A stretch of 64,000 nucleotides of DNA from PCC-6802 sp943367755 (GCA_943367755.1 CALRKB020000018.1:13668-77667), one strand, 5' to 3'; shown: positions 1 through 9,641, numbered from the stretch's first letter. Notes: a model not told the origin generated them from the sequence alone. Numbers and translations are program-made.

Positions 1-126
1 AGTTGGATCTTTAATATCTTTCATTCTAAATATAGAGATTTAAGTATTTCCAAATGTTTCTATATTCGCTAGTCATGTCAAGATTGTAGCTGTAACGATC
101 AGGTATTTGTAGGAGCGTCTGAAACT

Positions 127-396
127 ATGCCAGATTCTATGATGTATTACGAGGATAATTTCGTCGTACTTTCGCCAGGAATGACGGAGCAGTTTGTGAC
201 TCTGCCTGAGCTAGAGGATATACTCGGCAACTTGCTGACAAAAATACAGGATAACTTGCCCTACGACCTACAAAATATTCCCACAATTCCAGCACAGGTC
301 GAAAGACTAATTAAAACTGCCTGCGATCTTGACTGTGGTGATGATGGGGTTTGGCAATGGTATGCTGTGCGCCTAGAAAAGCCTGGAGCAAGCTAA
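127..396 (+). CDS. crr7: CRR7-like NDH-1 assembly protein
   Basis: Small acidic 89-aa protein. The opening MPDSMMYYEDNFVVL, the central QDNLPYDLQ and the closing WQWYAVRLEK match my memory of the CRR7 (chlororespiratory reduction 7) family of cyanobacteria and chloroplasts. In plants CRR7 helps assemble the NAD(P)H dehydrogenase-like complex; in cyanobacteria the role is inferred to be similar. There is no signal peptide or membrane segment, so it should act in the cytoplasm or at the thylakoid surface. It stands alone, convergent with the porin gene, with a strong hairpin between them. Assignment rests on recalled family sequence, not on a search. Confidence 0.7.
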   Translation: MPDSMMYYEDNFVVLSPGMTEQFVTLPELEDILGNLLTKIQDNLPYDLQNIPTIPAQVERLIKTACDLDCGDDGVWQWYAVRLEKPGAS

Positions 397-480
397 ATAG
401 TGTGGGTTTCTGGGGTGCGATCGCAAAAATCTATTGAATAAGCGACAGATCGAGATTTGAGTTCCGCGCTACGCAGAGCC

Positions 481-513
481 TTTCAAAAAAGCTGCATAGC
501 AGCTTTTTTGAAA
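481..513. terminator. Bidirectional terminator between crr7 and porin
   Basis: A perfect 15-bp inverted repeat with a 3-nt loop: TTTCAAAAAAGCTGC, ATA, then its complement. The A-run on one side and T-run on the other make it usable in both directions, as fits two convergent genes. Confidence 0.8.
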
Positions 514-541
514 ATGGTATAACACTACCCTAGAGATGATT

Positions 542-2383
542 CTAGAAGTTGAATTGCATGCGCATATTTGCGGCAAATACAGTGGGATTACTGCTGAAGT
601 TATTGGGATTAAAGATGACATAGAGATTTGGCACGATCGCGATATTTCTGCTAATTGGCAAAAAGTAGGTCGCTTCTAAATCGTACTGAATTCCCCCATC
701 ACCCCCACCTGATACCAGGAAGTTTCTCCCGCTAGTATAGTTGAATGGCATGCCGAAAGATATCGTTCCCTGTGCGCCTTCTTTAAACAAATCGGGAAAA
801 GCTAACCCAATCTGAAAAGACTGTGCTGAGATGCTACCTCTGCTTCGCAAACCGTTGGAAGGATTGAGATTGGAATTACTAAAACTATAGCGACCAAATA
901 GACCAAAACCCTTGCTGACCAACCAGTCAAAGTTAGCTATATAGATATCCGATTGAGCATTATTTAAGGCCCCACCGAAACCATCATCCGCTTGACCATT
1001 AATGGGAGCAAGTCCACCTACTTGCCCATTAAAGGGATTTGGCTGCTGGTTAACATGGCTGTATAAGAGGCGCAGATTGAAATCGCGACTGGGGGAAAAT
1101 GTCACCTGACCGGTCAGAATATTTGTACCTCCAAATAGACCTTCATTGGGATTTCCCGCCGATCTAGTTCCAGGTAGGAATGTATTATTTTCTGCCAGAT
1201 ACCCCACCATCAACCCTAGCTGGTCGCTCAAAGCAGTCGAAACGATCGCGCCAGCTCCCTGCTTGACGGGACTGCTCAGCGTACTATTAATCGAGTTAAA
1301 CGTACCGCTACCATTGAGGAATAGGGTAAAGCGATTCTGATCGAACACCCGATACCAAACAATCGCTGGCCCAATTTTTAACTGAGTTTTGTCATTAAAA
1401 ATCGGGAACTGATAAGAAAACTCCTGGAGCGCAACCTTATTTGCGCCTGCCCCCGCTGGAGTTTGCTCAGTAAAAGGAGTACCCCACGTATTTAGTAACC
1501 CAGCGCTGGCAAAGCCATTTTCGCTATTGGGCGAGTCTCCATTACCTGCCACCAATTGCGTTACTAGCAAATCCTTGCCTGTAAAGGAGGTCAGCAAATT
1601 TAGCCATACGAGGTTACTGAAGGTGACGTTGGGATTATTCCTCAATTCCGACAATGGTGCCCCTGTGACCGGATCGCGACGGCCAATCTCCCGTCGTACC
1701 GCTCGATTTGCGCTCGATCCAGTGATATTAAAGAAGGCTAGCCCGTTGAGTTTTGTCGTAGTCGAGAACTGTTGCGCTTCGATTTGGGCATTTTTTGCTT
1801 CCAGTGCCTCGACCCGACCGCGCAATGCTGCGAGTTCTGCGGCAAACTCTTCCTGCAACTTTTGCACTACTAGATCCTCTTTACTGACCTTATCAGCCAG
1901 CCCCGCCGTAATAATTTCGTTAATTTTGTCTAAACAAGCATTTAAACCAGCCGCAAACTCATAGCGGGTCATAGCTCGTTGGCCGCGATAGGTGCGATCG
2001 GGGTAGCCAGCAATACAGCCATATCTTTCCACCAAAGACTGTAGGGCTGTAAATGCCCAATCAGTTGGTTTCACATCGCTGAGCTGCGATACAGAAGTGA
2101 CATTTTGGGCGTTCAGATCGGGATTTTGTCCCAAGCGATCGCGGTCTAAAGTCTCAGTTAAGCTTAATTCTTGATTGTCCTTGTCAGCAGGAGCAATTCC
2201 CTGCGGGATGCGAGTTACCGTCGCTTTTGTTGGTATAGAAGCTTCGGCAACTGTTACTTCGGTAATTGAGTCACTAATTGTGAGTTCGGTATCTAGTTCG
2301 CTGGCAATAGCGGCGATCGCTGTTGCCAGAAACATTGTCAAAGCCACTGCTGGTACAGCAAAAAAGAGTTTTAGGTTATGCAT
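542..2383 (-). CDS. SLH-domain OprB-family porin (iron uptake porin type)
   Basis: 613-aa outer-membrane porin. A signal peptide covers about residues 1-28 (hydrophobic AVPAVALTMFLATAIAAIA). An S-layer homology domain follows at about 100-160 (SDVKPTDWAFTALQSL, AGYPDRTYRG, MTRYEFAAGLNACLDK), which in cyanobacterial porins binds the peptidoglycan-linked polymer. Next come a short coiled coil (about 170-205, ELAALRGRVEALEAKNAQIE) and a beta-barrel OprB domain ending in an aromatic terminal residue (MQFNF), the usual signal for barrel insertion. Length and order match the Slr1841/SomA-type porins, which pass inorganic ions including iron. Substrate is not readable from sequence. Confidence 0.88.
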   Translation of the reverse strand: MHNLKLFFAVPAVALTMFLATAIAAIASELDTELTISDSITEVTVAEASIPTKATVTRIPQGIAPADKDNQELSLTETLDRDRLGQNPDLNAQNVTSVSQLSDVKPTDWAFTALQSLVERYGCIAGYPDRTYRGQRAMTRYEFAAGLNACLDKINEIITAGLADKVSKEDLVVQKLQEEFAAELAALRGRVEALEAKNAQIEAQQFSTTTKLNGLAFFNITGSSANRAVRREIGRRDPVTGAPLSELRNNPNVTFSNLVWLNLLTSFTGKDLLVTQLVAGNGDSPNSENGFASAGLLNTWGTPFTEQTPAGAGANKVALQEFSYQFPIFNDKTQLKIGPAIVWYRVFDQNRFTLFLNGSGTFNSINSTLSSPVKQGAGAIVSTALSDQLGLMVGYLAENNTFLPGTRSAGNPNEGLFGGTNILTGQVTFSPSRDFNLRLLYSHVNQQPNPFNGQVGGLAPINGQADDGFGGALNNAQSDIYIANFDWLVSKGFGLFGRYSFSNSNLNPSNGLRSRGSISAQSFQIGLAFPDLFKEGAQGTISFGMPFNYTSGRNFLVSGGGDGGIQYDLEATYFLPISRNIAIVPNLYVIFNPNNFSSNPTVFAANMRMQFNF

Positions 2384-2506
2384 TCACTTGTCTCACCTTA
2401 CACCGTTGCCACTCCATATTAATACCTAGAGAGCCCCTGGTATAAAAATTAATTACCAACAAAAATTCAAAGTTTAACGAAGATGCCAGGTAAATAGAAA
2501 TCTACA

Positions 2507-3076
2507 TCAATCCCACCATAAACTGACACATCTGCCCATATCAATTCCATCAGCGAGTGCATCAACAGTCCCCACACCTTGATCTACGATATCTGGGCAG
2601 AAATCGTAGATTTCTTCAGCAAAGGCAGTCATGTCTTCGGGAGATGTTCTGAGGCCAAATACAATAGTGTCGGTTTCTGCCTGAAAAATGTCGATGCCGT
2701 AGCGACGATCTATGTCCAAAAGTTTTTCAATAATATCCTCAGTGAGCATGTTATAATTCACTGCATCAGTTGCAGCTAACCTTAGAATATCAAACTGGGA
2801 CTCGCCCAGACCAACAACTAATTCGACCAATCCAGGATACCGATTTTCAGCTAGCGATCGCGTTGTACCAATGAAAGCGACACAACCTGGCTCAAGGCTT
2901 TCGCGCAGCTGAGATAACAGTTCTAAACTTCGCTGTTCTGGGACAAGAGCAGATACACAATTGCTATTTTGTTCGCGTCCAAAATCAATAGTAAAAAAGG
3001 CGCGAACTGGCTGGTTAGTAACTGCGGTCAAATGCATGGTGGCCATGTAGCGCTGATTATCATTCATTTTGAGCAT
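2507..3076 (-). CDS. DUF4253 domain-containing protein
   Basis: 189-aa soluble protein. The C-terminal half carries the recognisable DUF4253 pattern: ATDAVNYNMLTEDIIEKL, then RRYGIDIFQAETD, then FAEEIYDFCPDIVDQGVGT and a terminal LWWD. The family is of unknown function and is scattered through bacteria. The start may be the Met at residue 4 (MNDNQ); neither candidate has a clear ribosome binding site. It lies between the porin and the epimerase gene on the same strand, but gaps of about 120-150 bp argue against a tight operon. Confidence 0.7.
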   Translation of the reverse strand: MLKMNDNQRYMATMHLTAVTNQPVRAFFTIDFGREQNSNCVSALVPEQRSLELLSQLRESLEPGCVAFIGTTRSLAENRYPGLVELVVGLGESQFDILRLAATDAVNYNMLTEDIIEKLLDIDRRYGIDIFQAETDTIVFGLRTSPEDMTAFAEEIYDFCPDIVDQGVGTVDALADGIDMGRCVSLWWD

Positions 3077-3110
3077 TTCTCAAATTGATTATTCTATAAA
3101 AGCCAGGATA

Positions 3111-3136
3111 GTTGATGATGACTCCCTCTCATCAAC
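3111..3136. repeat. Small inverted repeat upstream of the DUF4253 gene
   Basis: GTTGATGA and TCATCAAC form a perfect 8-bp stem with a 10-nt loop in the gap between the DUF4253 gene and the epimerase gene. There is no adjacent T-run, so it may be an operator or a weak terminator of the epimerase transcript. Confidence 0.3.
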
Positions 3137-3223
3137 CATTAGGTTGTTTGACAGAGAGCCATCTTAATTCATTGGATTCTGACCAGGTTGGATGTAGGAT
3201 GAGATGAACTTCTTGAAAACTAG

Positions 3224-4174
3224 CTAATTTACTTTTGCCAGGATCGTATCATCGATCGCAAAGTCCATACTGGCTCGATCGCGACCCGATGCTAAATAGT
3301 CTTGCTGGAATGAAGTTTCTAAACCTGCTAACAAATCGAATTGTGGCTGCCAATTTAAGTCGCTGGTGGCTTTATCGACGGATGCAAAAAAGTGTTGCAA
3401 GCGGAAGGGGAAGGCTTTTTGTTTGCCAAAGTCAAACTCTTTAGGGTTATAGTGCACGATTTTCACTGCTTCTAGGGATTTACCAGCAACGGTAGCGCAG
3501 AGTTTCGCCAGTCCATCAAAAGTGACGTAGCGGCGATCGGACACATTGTAGATTTGGTCGATCGCCTGCGGTTTGCCCAATACTGCAGCCATTGCTGCGA
3601 CTAGATCTTCAACATGACCGAGTTGGGTGATGAATTTTCCATTGCCAGGGATGGGAATCGGGCGATCGCGCACTACTCGATCAAAGAACCAGGCTTCTAG
3701 ATCGTTGTAATTCTGAGGGCCATAGATATAGGTAGGACGAATGGAAGTATAGGGGAAGCCATAACTGGTAAAGGCTGATTTTAAATATGCCTCGGTATGC
3801 AGTTTTCCCTTATGACGGCTCTTGGGATCGGTGGCATCGCTTTCTATATAGGGCAGTACATCAGATTCCAGATATACGCCTGCCGAACTCATATAGACGA
3901 AATGCTGGATGCGATCGCGAAAAATTTCCACTAGGGGCTGGGTATCGCTCAGTTCGCGGGCATTATTATCAAACACCGCATCAAATTGCTCGCCGCTGAG
4001 CTGCTCTTTAAGCTGTTGCGCGTCGGTGCGATCGCCCTTAATAACCCTGATACCTTCGACGGGTGCGGGTTTATTGCCGCGATTAAACAAGACGACTTCG
4101 TGCCCCTGGGCAACCAGTTTCTTTGTCAGAGCCACGCCCATAAAACGCGTGCCACCCATGACCAAAATTTTCAT
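3224..4174 (-). CDS. NAD-dependent epimerase/dehydratase, CSP41-like
   Basis: 316-aa atypical extended short-chain dehydrogenase. The N-terminal Rossmann motif reads GGTRFMG (residues 7-13) instead of the classical GxxGxxG, and the active-site Ser-Tyr region is MSSAGVYLES. Together with RPTYIYGPQNYND this matches the CSP41 branch of cyanobacteria and plastids, whose chloroplast members bind and cleave RNA and associate with ribosomes rather than epimerise sugars. The cyanobacterial role is less clear, so a generic epimerase call is the safe reading. Predicted cytoplasmic. Confidence 0.75.
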   Translation of the reverse strand: MKILVMGGTRFMGVALTKKLVAQGHEVVLFNRGNKPAPVEGIRVIKGDRTDAQQLKEQLSGEQFDAVFDNNARELSDTQPLVEIFRDRIQHFVYMSSAGVYLESDVLPYIESDATDPKSRHKGKLHTEAYLKSAFTSYGFPYTSIRPTYIYGPQNYNDLEAWFFDRVVRDRPIPIPGNGKFITQLGHVEDLVAAMAAVLGKPQAIDQIYNVSDRRYVTFDGLAKLCATVAGKSLEAVKIVHYNPKEFDFGKQKAFPFRLQHFFASVDKATSDLNWQPQFDLLAGLETSFQQDYLASGRDRASMDFAIDDTILAKVN

Positions 4175-4264
4175 AAACTTCTTCTTATACTGCTTGTCTA
4201 CTCTAGGATTTTAGAGTTTTTTAGAGCCTTTAGCCTAAACTCCTGTACCAAAGCAAACTAAAAG

Positions 4265-4292
4265 TGGGGAAGTGCCGCGCGTGGCCCTCCCC
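4265..4292 (-). terminator. Hairpin downstream of msrB
   Basis: GGGGA pairs with TCCCC around a GC-rich loop containing TGCCGCGC, and on the minus strand CTTTTAG follows. It is placed where a terminator for msrB is expected. A related hairpin occurs at 49099-49131, so it is also a copy of an intergenic repeat. Confidence 0.5.
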
Positions 4293-4300
4293 AGCAATAA

Positions 4301-4711
4301 TTATTTGTCCGGTACAAACTTCATCGACACCCCGTTCATGCAATAGCGTTTGCCAGTTGGGGCGGGGCCGTCATCAAATACATGACCTAAATGCCCACCA
4401 CAACGGCGACAATGCACTTCAACCCTGGTCATAAACAAAGTGCGATCCGTGGATGTAGCGATCGCGCCTTCAATGGGATCGAAGAAGCTAGGCCAGCCCG
4501 TACCGCTATCAAATTTAGTCCCTGCCGTAAACAGCGGCAGATCGCAACCCGCACAAAAATAAGTGCCCTTGTCATATACCTTATCTAAAGGACTAGTACG
4601 AGCACGTTCGGTGCCGTGCTTGCGTAGTACCTGAAACTGTTCTGGCGTTAGGATTTGCCGCCACTCTTCCTCAGTTTTATTGATTTCAAACTCGTTCTTG
4701 GCATTTCCCAT
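4301..4711 (-). CDS. msrB: Peptide-methionine (R)-S-oxide reductase MsrB
   Basis: Repairs methionine-R-sulfoxide in proteins, using thioredoxin as reductant. All family marks are visible: zinc-binding pairs CAGC and CRRC, the fold motif FDSGTGWPSFF, GGHLGHVFDDGP, and the catalytic cysteine in RYCMNGVSMKF. I start at MGNAKNEFEINKTEEEW (136 aa), the usual MsrB length; an upstream in-frame Met at 4756 would add 15 residues unlike the family. Monocistronic, followed by a hairpin. Cytoplasmic. Confidence 0.93.
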   Translation of the reverse strand: MGNAKNEFEINKTEEEWRQILTPEQFQVLRKHGTERARTSPLDKVYDKGTYFCAGCDLPLFTAGTKFDSGTGWPSFFDPIEGAIATSTDRTLFMTRVEVHCRRCGGHLGHVFDDGPAPTGKRYCMNGVSMKFVPDK

Positions 4712-4864
4712 GAGTCTTGATTTCCTACTTAATATCTCCCAATATAACTGCATCAATACGGCTGTGTGTTATGTCGGTAGTCATGCACTTAACACAGGCG
4801 ATCGCTAACTGTTTGTCATAATACCGTTACAATAACAAAGTTTTAGCTTTGAGATAGTTTAGTT

Positions 4865-5812
4865 ATGTCTATGAAACGCAGACGCATGCTGCTCCTGTTG
4901 GGAACTGGACTTGGGGCAGCCGTTACAGGTGGTGCGATCGCAAAGTTGACGCAATCTCCGTCCCAAGGACGCGCAGAACTGCCAACAGAGACTAAATCTC
5001 CAGATAGCATTTATTCCCAGCAGCCTGCTCAGGCAGAGTCTAAAGCAACTAATACTCCTCTACTCAGGTTTGCGGCGATCGCTGATACAGGGACGGGCGA
5101 CTCAGGGCAGTACGCTGTTGCGGATGCCATGGCTAAATACTACGAACAAAAAGCCTATCCTCTGGTCATTCTCGCTGGCGATAATATTTATCCTGATGGT
5201 GAGATTAAGCTAGTCAAGAGCGTTTTTGAAGAGCCATACAAGCCATTACTCTCACAGGGTGTAGAATTTCACGCCGTTCTCGGCAACCACGACATTATTA
5301 CCGACAATGGTGTCCCTCAACTCAACTATGCTCCCTTCCACATGCCAGATCGCTACTATACTTTTCGTCAGGGGCCAGTACAGTTTTTTGGTATTGATAC
5401 CAATGTGAATAGTCCCTGGAAGAAGCAATTAGCTTGGTTGGAGCAAAATCTGGCGGCCAGCGATGCCACTTGGAAAATCGTGTTTGGGCATCATCCCATT
5501 TATTCCTCCGGCTTCTATGGTAATACCCAAGCATTTATCGACGATCTCTCGCCCCTATTTGCCAAATACAATGTGCAGCTCTATCTCTGCGGCCACGATC
5601 ATGACTACGAGCGATCGAAAGATATCCAGGGTACAACCTACATTGTGCATGGTGGCGGATCGCATACTCGTCCAGTTGGTAAGCAGGCTACTACTGCCCA
5701 TGCGATCGCCAAGCAAAGTTTTCTGGTAGTAGAGGTTTACGATCGCCAGATCGTCACGGAAGCCGTAGGTACCGATGGCAAGGTATTCGACCGAGGCGAA
5801 ATATCTTTGTAA
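4865..5812 (+). CDS. Metallophosphoesterase, purple acid phosphatase-like, exported
   Basis: 315 aa. The N-terminus MSMKRRRMLLLLGTG is a Tat-like signal, with Arg-Arg before a hydrophobic stretch, so the enzyme is probably periplasmic. The calcineurin-like dinuclear metal centre is complete: IADTGTGDSG (about residue 72), AGDNIYPDG, LGNHD, FGHHPIYS and CGHDHDYER. Order and spacing match the tartrate-resistant (ACP5-like) acid phosphatases. Substrate is probably a phosphomonoester, and a role in phosphate scavenging is inference. No pho box was recognised upstream. Convergent with the aminotransferase gene. Confidence 0.85.
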   Translation: MSMKRRRMLLLLGTGLGAAVTGGAIAKLTQSPSQGRAELPTETKSPDSIYSQQPAQAESKATNTPLLRFAAIADTGTGDSGQYAVADAMAKYYEQKAYPLVILAGDNIYPDGEIKLVKSVFEEPYKPLLSQGVEFHAVLGNHDIITDNGVPQLNYAPFHMPDRYYTFRQGPVQFFGIDTNVNSPWKKQLAWLEQNLAASDATWKIVFGHHPIYSSGFYGNTQAFIDDLSPLFAKYNVQLYLCGHDHDYERSKDIQGTTYIVHGGGSHTRPVGKQATTAHAIAKQSFLVVEVYDRQIVTEAVGTDGKVFDRGEISL

Positions 5813-5877
5813 GGGCGCAGCATTCGGGCGTTAATTTGTGGGATACAGCAAAAAATTATCTGCCGAATGCTGCGCCC
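5813..5877. repeat. Long intergenic inverted repeat between convergent genes
   Basis: GGGCGCAGCATTCGG and its exact complement are separated by 35 nt, starting one base after the phosphatase stop codon and ending just before the aminotransferase stop. It may act as a bidirectional terminator. The arm resembles an intergenic repeat I associate with many cyanobacterial genomes, so it could be a small mobile repeat. Confidence 0.65.
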
Positions 5878-5884
5878 CTGTGCC

Positions 5885-7069
5885 CTATGCCTTAAACTTC
5901 TGCATTTGCGCGATCGCTGCTTCCAACGTACTATCTTTTTTGGCAAAGCAAAACCGCAACCCATTCACCAGTTTGCGATTCGGATCGCTAAAACAGTTAC
6001 CTGGCACGGCTGCCACCTTGGCCTCTTTGGCTAAACGAAATGCCGCCTGATTAGATTCCGCCGCCAGTGCAGAGCTATCAGTCCAAATGTAGTAAGCACC
6101 TCTCGGTAGGACAGGCGATAATCCCATCGCTTCTAGTGCTGGATACAACATATCCCGTTTGCGCTTGTAGTCTGCTGCCATGTGGATATAATACTCACGC
6201 CCAAAGTTAAGCGCGGCTAAGGCGGCGTGTTGTAAGGGTGTGGGGGCGCAAATCGTGAGGAAGTCATGAATGCGGCGCATGGCAGCCGTCAGTTCGACGG
6301 AAGCAATCGTATAGCCTAGTCGCCAACCCGTCACACAAAAAGTTTTAGAGAAGCCATTAACCACAATCGTGCGCTCCTCCATACCCGGCAGGCTAAACAT
6401 ACTGACGTGTTCGCCTTCGTAGAGAATGTACTCGTAAATTTCATCGGTGATGATATAGACACCATAGCGATCGCAAAAAGATGCCAGCAATTCCAATTCA
6501 GTCCGCGTCCACACTTTACCCGTAGGATTGGCAGGCGTATTCACAATTACGGCTTTCAGACCCTTCTGAAAATATGGTTCTAGCATTTCTGCGGTGATTT
6601 CCCACTGTGGTGGCTGTAATACTAGCAGTTCGGGAATGCCGCCCACGGTTGCCAGGTTGGGAATATAGTTCTCGTAAAACGGCTCAAAAATCAGGACGCG
6701 ATCGCCTGGATCGATGATACTCATCAAGGCAATATTCAAGCCTTCTGTCGCACCGCAGCACACAGTGACCTGGGTATCAGGATCGACGATAATGCCATTG
6801 TCCCGTTGCATTTTGGCCGCGATCGCCACGCGCAAAGCTTCGAGTCCCCAGGTGTCTGCGTATTGATTCCAATCTGCCGCGATCGCTTCCTGTGCTGCCT
6901 GTTTAAGCGCTTCTGGCGCAGGGAAATCTGGTAAGCCTTGCGCTAGATTAATTGCACCAAACTTGGCGCAGTAGCGTGAAGCCTCGCGAATTTGTGATTC
7001 CTTCGTATGCATTGCCCTCTCTGAGAGGGAGAGCGCAGCATGGGAAGATTGGGAATGTAGATCGGTCAA
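5885..7069 (-). CDS. Class I/II PLP-dependent aminotransferase
   Basis: 394-aa fold-type I aminotransferase. Visible are NLAQGLPDFPAPE near the N-terminus, the PLP-contacting CCGATEGLN, NTPANPTGKVW, ITDEIYEYILYEG, the Schiff-base lysine in NGFSKTFCVTGWRLGY (about residue 240), and a C-terminal Arg in GLRFCFA. This is the kynurenine aminotransferase / YbdL-type methionine aminotransferase subgroup; substrate cannot be fixed from sequence. Cytoplasmic, single gene, 139 bp from the divergent Uma2 gene. Confidence 0.88.
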   Translation of the reverse strand: MTDLHSQSSHAALSLSERAMHTKESQIREASRYCAKFGAINLAQGLPDFPAPEALKQAAQEAIAADWNQYADTWGLEALRVAIAAKMQRDNGIIVDPDTQVTVCCGATEGLNIALMSIIDPGDRVLIFEPFYENYIPNLATVGGIPELLVLQPPQWEITAEMLEPYFQKGLKAVIVNTPANPTGKVWTRTELELLASFCDRYGVYIITDEIYEYILYEGEHVSMFSLPGMEERTIVVNGFSKTFCVTGWRLGYTIASVELTAAMRRIHDFLTICAPTPLQHAALAALNFGREYYIHMAADYKRKRDMLYPALEAMGLSPVLPRGAYYIWTDSSALAAESNQAAFRLAKEAKVAAVPGNCFSDPNRKLVNGLRFCFAKKDSTLEAAIAQMQKFKA

Positions 7070-7208
7070 ATTAATATTCTCGTAACAGATTTTAGCTACA
7101 TCATAATATTGCCGCCCATATTAGGTAAATAGCACCTTAATTTCAAACACGCTCCGATCGCTAAAATCGGATGTAAAATTATCAAAGAGTATCTTCAGAG
7201 GTGCGATC

Positions 7209-7847
7209 GTGGTCATTGCTCAAGGTAAATCGGCACCACCAAATATATCTCCAGAATCTAAATCTCCCGATGCCAAAATTCGCATGTCCTTAGAAGAATA
7301 TCGTGCGCTCTCAGAAACTGCTGAGGAACGTTATGAATATTGCAACGGAGAAATTATTTCTATGCCTGGAGGCTCACCTGCACACAGCCGTATTGCCGTA
7401 GATATCTCGACTTTTCTAAATCTTGCCGTTCGGGACACTAATTTTCAAATTTACAATGGCGATCTGCGGATTTGGATTCCTAGTTACAATCATGGAACTT
7501 ATGCTGATGTCTTCGCGATCGATGGTGAGCTAGAGTTTAATGGCGATCGCAATGATGAAATTCTCAATCCTTTATTGATCGTTGAAGTTCTATCTCCTTC
7601 CACTGAGGCTTACGACCGTGGTGACAAGTTTAGGAAATACCGCTCTCTTGGTAGCTTTTGTGAATATCTGCTTGTCAGTCAATCGGAACCTTATGTTGAG
7701 CAATATCATAATCTCGATCGCCAAAGTAGCAATCACTGGCAATTGCAAATTTGCGATCGGCCGGATCGAACAATCACCTTACAGAGTCTTAACATAGAGA
7801 TCCCGATGCAAGAAATCTATCGGCGCATTAGTTTTCCATCCAAATGA
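7209..7847 (+). CDS. Uma2-family (DUF820) putative nuclease
   Basis: 212 aa with a restriction-endonuclease-like fold of the Uma2/DUF820 family, which is greatly expanded in cyanobacteria. Typical blocks are MSLEEYRALSETAEERYEYCNGEI (residues 33-56), the acidic ADVFAIDGELEF, IVEVLSPSTEAYDRGDKFRKYRSL and YLLVSQSEPYVEQY. The conserved acidic residues and the Lys in DRGDKF would form the active site. Starts at GTG 7209. Biological role is unknown for the family; some copies are thought to be linked to mobile elements. A second, divergent copy is at 37007-37645. Confidence 0.87.
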   Translation: MVIAQGKSAPPNISPESKSPDAKIRMSLEEYRALSETAEERYEYCNGEIISMPGGSPAHSRIAVDISTFLNLAVRDTNFQIYNGDLRIWIPSYNHGTYADVFAIDGELEFNGDRNDEILNPLLIVEVLSPSTEAYDRGDKFRKYRSLGSFCEYLLVSQSEPYVEQYHNLDRQSSNHWQLQICDRPDRTITLQSLNIEIPMQEIYRRISFPSK

Positions 7848-7914
7848 CCCTGGATAAAGCCTCTCCCAAGTTCAATGAAGGATTTGCATCTGACTCAATA
7901 TGACACTTATCTTT

Positions 7915-9387
7915 CTACGAACTAAGCTTTGCGGCTAAAAGTTCGTTTGTAGCTTGAGGGGCAGCACGACCCTGGGTTTGCTTCATCACTTGACCGACAA
8001 AAAAGCCTAGCAATTTGGTTTTACCAGCGCGATATTGCTCGACTTCCTTGGGATTGCTCGCAACTATCTGGTCGATGATTTCCTCCAGTTCCGCACCAGA
8101 GAGAATAGTAAGGTTCTTCTCTTGGATCAGAGATTTGACAGAGCTGCCTTTCTCCAATAGCTCCGGTAAGATATCTTTGGCAATTTTGCTGCTAATTGTG
8201 CCATCGGCAATCAGCGCAATCAGTTCGCCTAAAATTACTGGAGTGAGAGGAATATCTGTAATTCTCAGTTTGTGCTCATTGAGATAGGCTGTGATATCTC
8301 CCATAATCCAGTTAAAAGCTTGCTTAGGCTCGGCACCAGTGGTTAGCACCGCCTCAAAATACTCGGCGACGCTGCGATCGTCAGCCAACATATTCGCATC
8401 ATAGGCACTTAACCCCAACTGATGCTCATAGCGATCGCGCTTTGATGCAGGTAATTCCGGTAATTCAGAGCGATATTTTGCCTGTGTCGATTCCGGTACT
8501 TCAATTGCCACTAAATCTGGCTCAGGGAAGTAACGATAGTCGCTGGAACCTTCCTTCGAGCGCATACTAATCGTGCGCTGTGAATTCTCTTCCCACAGAC
8601 GAGTTTCTTGCACGATCGCTTCGCTGCCCGACTCAAGAGCTTCAATTTGTCGCTCAATTTCGTAATCGATCGCGCGTTGAATGGCATTAAAGGAGTTCAT
8701 ATTCTTGATCTCCACCTTCGTGCCAAATTTCTCCCTGCCGACCGGACGCACGGAGATATTCACATCGCAACGCAAGGAGCCTTCCTGCATGTTGCCATCG
8801 CATACACCTAAATAGCGCATGATGCGTCGCATTTCCTGGGCGTAGGCCGCAGCCTCAGCCCCAGAGCGAAGATCGGGCTCGGAAACGATTTCGCATAGCG
8901 GGACGCCCGCGCGATTGTAGTCGACTAAGGAATGGCTGGAACCAGACAGGCGATCGGAACCTGCATGTACCAATTTCCCCGCATCTTCTTCCATGTGCAG
9001 GCGAGTGATCCCAATCCGCTTAGTTGTGCCGTCTTCCTTGGCAATTTCTAGCCAGCCATGTTCGGCAATGGGCAGATCGAACTGAGATATTTGATAATTT
9101 TTGGGTAAGTCGGGATAAAAATATTGCTTGCGATCGAACTTGCTATGGTTTGCAATCTTGCAGTTGAGTGCTAACGATGCTTTGACCGCATATTCCAGTA
9201 CTTTTTCGTTGAGCACAGGCAGCACGCCAGGCATACCTAAGCAAATCGGACAGACATTACTATTAGGCGAGGAACCAAACTGGGTAGAGCAGCCGCAAAA
9301 TATCTTGGTGGCAGTACTCAGTTGACAGTGGGTCTCCAAGCCGATTACAGCTTCGTACTTAGTCTTAACAGGTGTAGTGGTGGTCAT
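7915..9387 (-). CDS. gatB: Asp-tRNA(Asn)/Glu-tRNA(Gln) amidotransferase subunit B
   Basis: 490-aa GatB, the tRNA-binding kinase subunit of the GatCAB complex, which converts Glu-tRNA(Gln) to Gln-tRNA(Gln) in organisms without GlnRS. Signatures: YEAVIGLETHCQL at the N-terminus, the zinc cysteines CGCS and CPICLGMPG, LVDYNRAGVPLCEIVSEPDL, and the C-terminal YqeY-like helical tail ending in FFVGQVMKQTQGRA. Full length. gatA and gatC are not in the window, the usual situation in cyanobacteria. Confidence 0.97.
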   Translation of the reverse strand: MTTTTPVKTKYEAVIGLETHCQLSTATKIFCGCSTQFGSSPNSNVCPICLGMPGVLPVLNEKVLEYAVKASLALNCKIANHSKFDRKQYFYPDLPKNYQISQFDLPIAEHGWLEIAKEDGTTKRIGITRLHMEEDAGKLVHAGSDRLSGSSHSLVDYNRAGVPLCEIVSEPDLRSGAEAAAYAQEMRRIMRYLGVCDGNMQEGSLRCDVNISVRPVGREKFGTKVEIKNMNSFNAIQRAIDYEIERQIEALESGSEAIVQETRLWEENSQRTISMRSKEGSSDYRYFPEPDLVAIEVPESTQAKYRSELPELPASKRDRYEHQLGLSAYDANMLADDRSVAEYFEAVLTTGAEPKQAFNWIMGDITAYLNEHKLRITDIPLTPVILGELIALIADGTISSKIAKDILPELLEKGSSVKSLIQEKNLTILSGAELEEIIDQIVASNPKEVEQYRAGKTKLLGFFVGQVMKQTQGRAAPQATNELLAAKLSS

Positions 9388-9641
9388 ATCTACTTAAGGT
9401 CTCCAGCCTGACTGGTAAATGATAGCATTAGGTAAATCGCTGAATTCAGCTATAGGTGCAACAATCAATATCAGGAACGCGTCTAAAAATTGCTAGCTGT
9501 AATAGCTTTCGCATAATAGCTGTAAACAACGCCAAGCGGATTTGGACTGGAAGTTATGGTAGCGAGTCAAGTTGGTAATTTCATGCGGATTACAGTAAAC
9601 GGCAAGTGCTAAGATTGCAGCATCAGGTGTGAGGAGCAGGC

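Noticed and set aside
1527..1964. 145-aa plus-strand frame in the porin gene
   Set aside because: Ser/Ala-rich antisense shadow of a clear porin.
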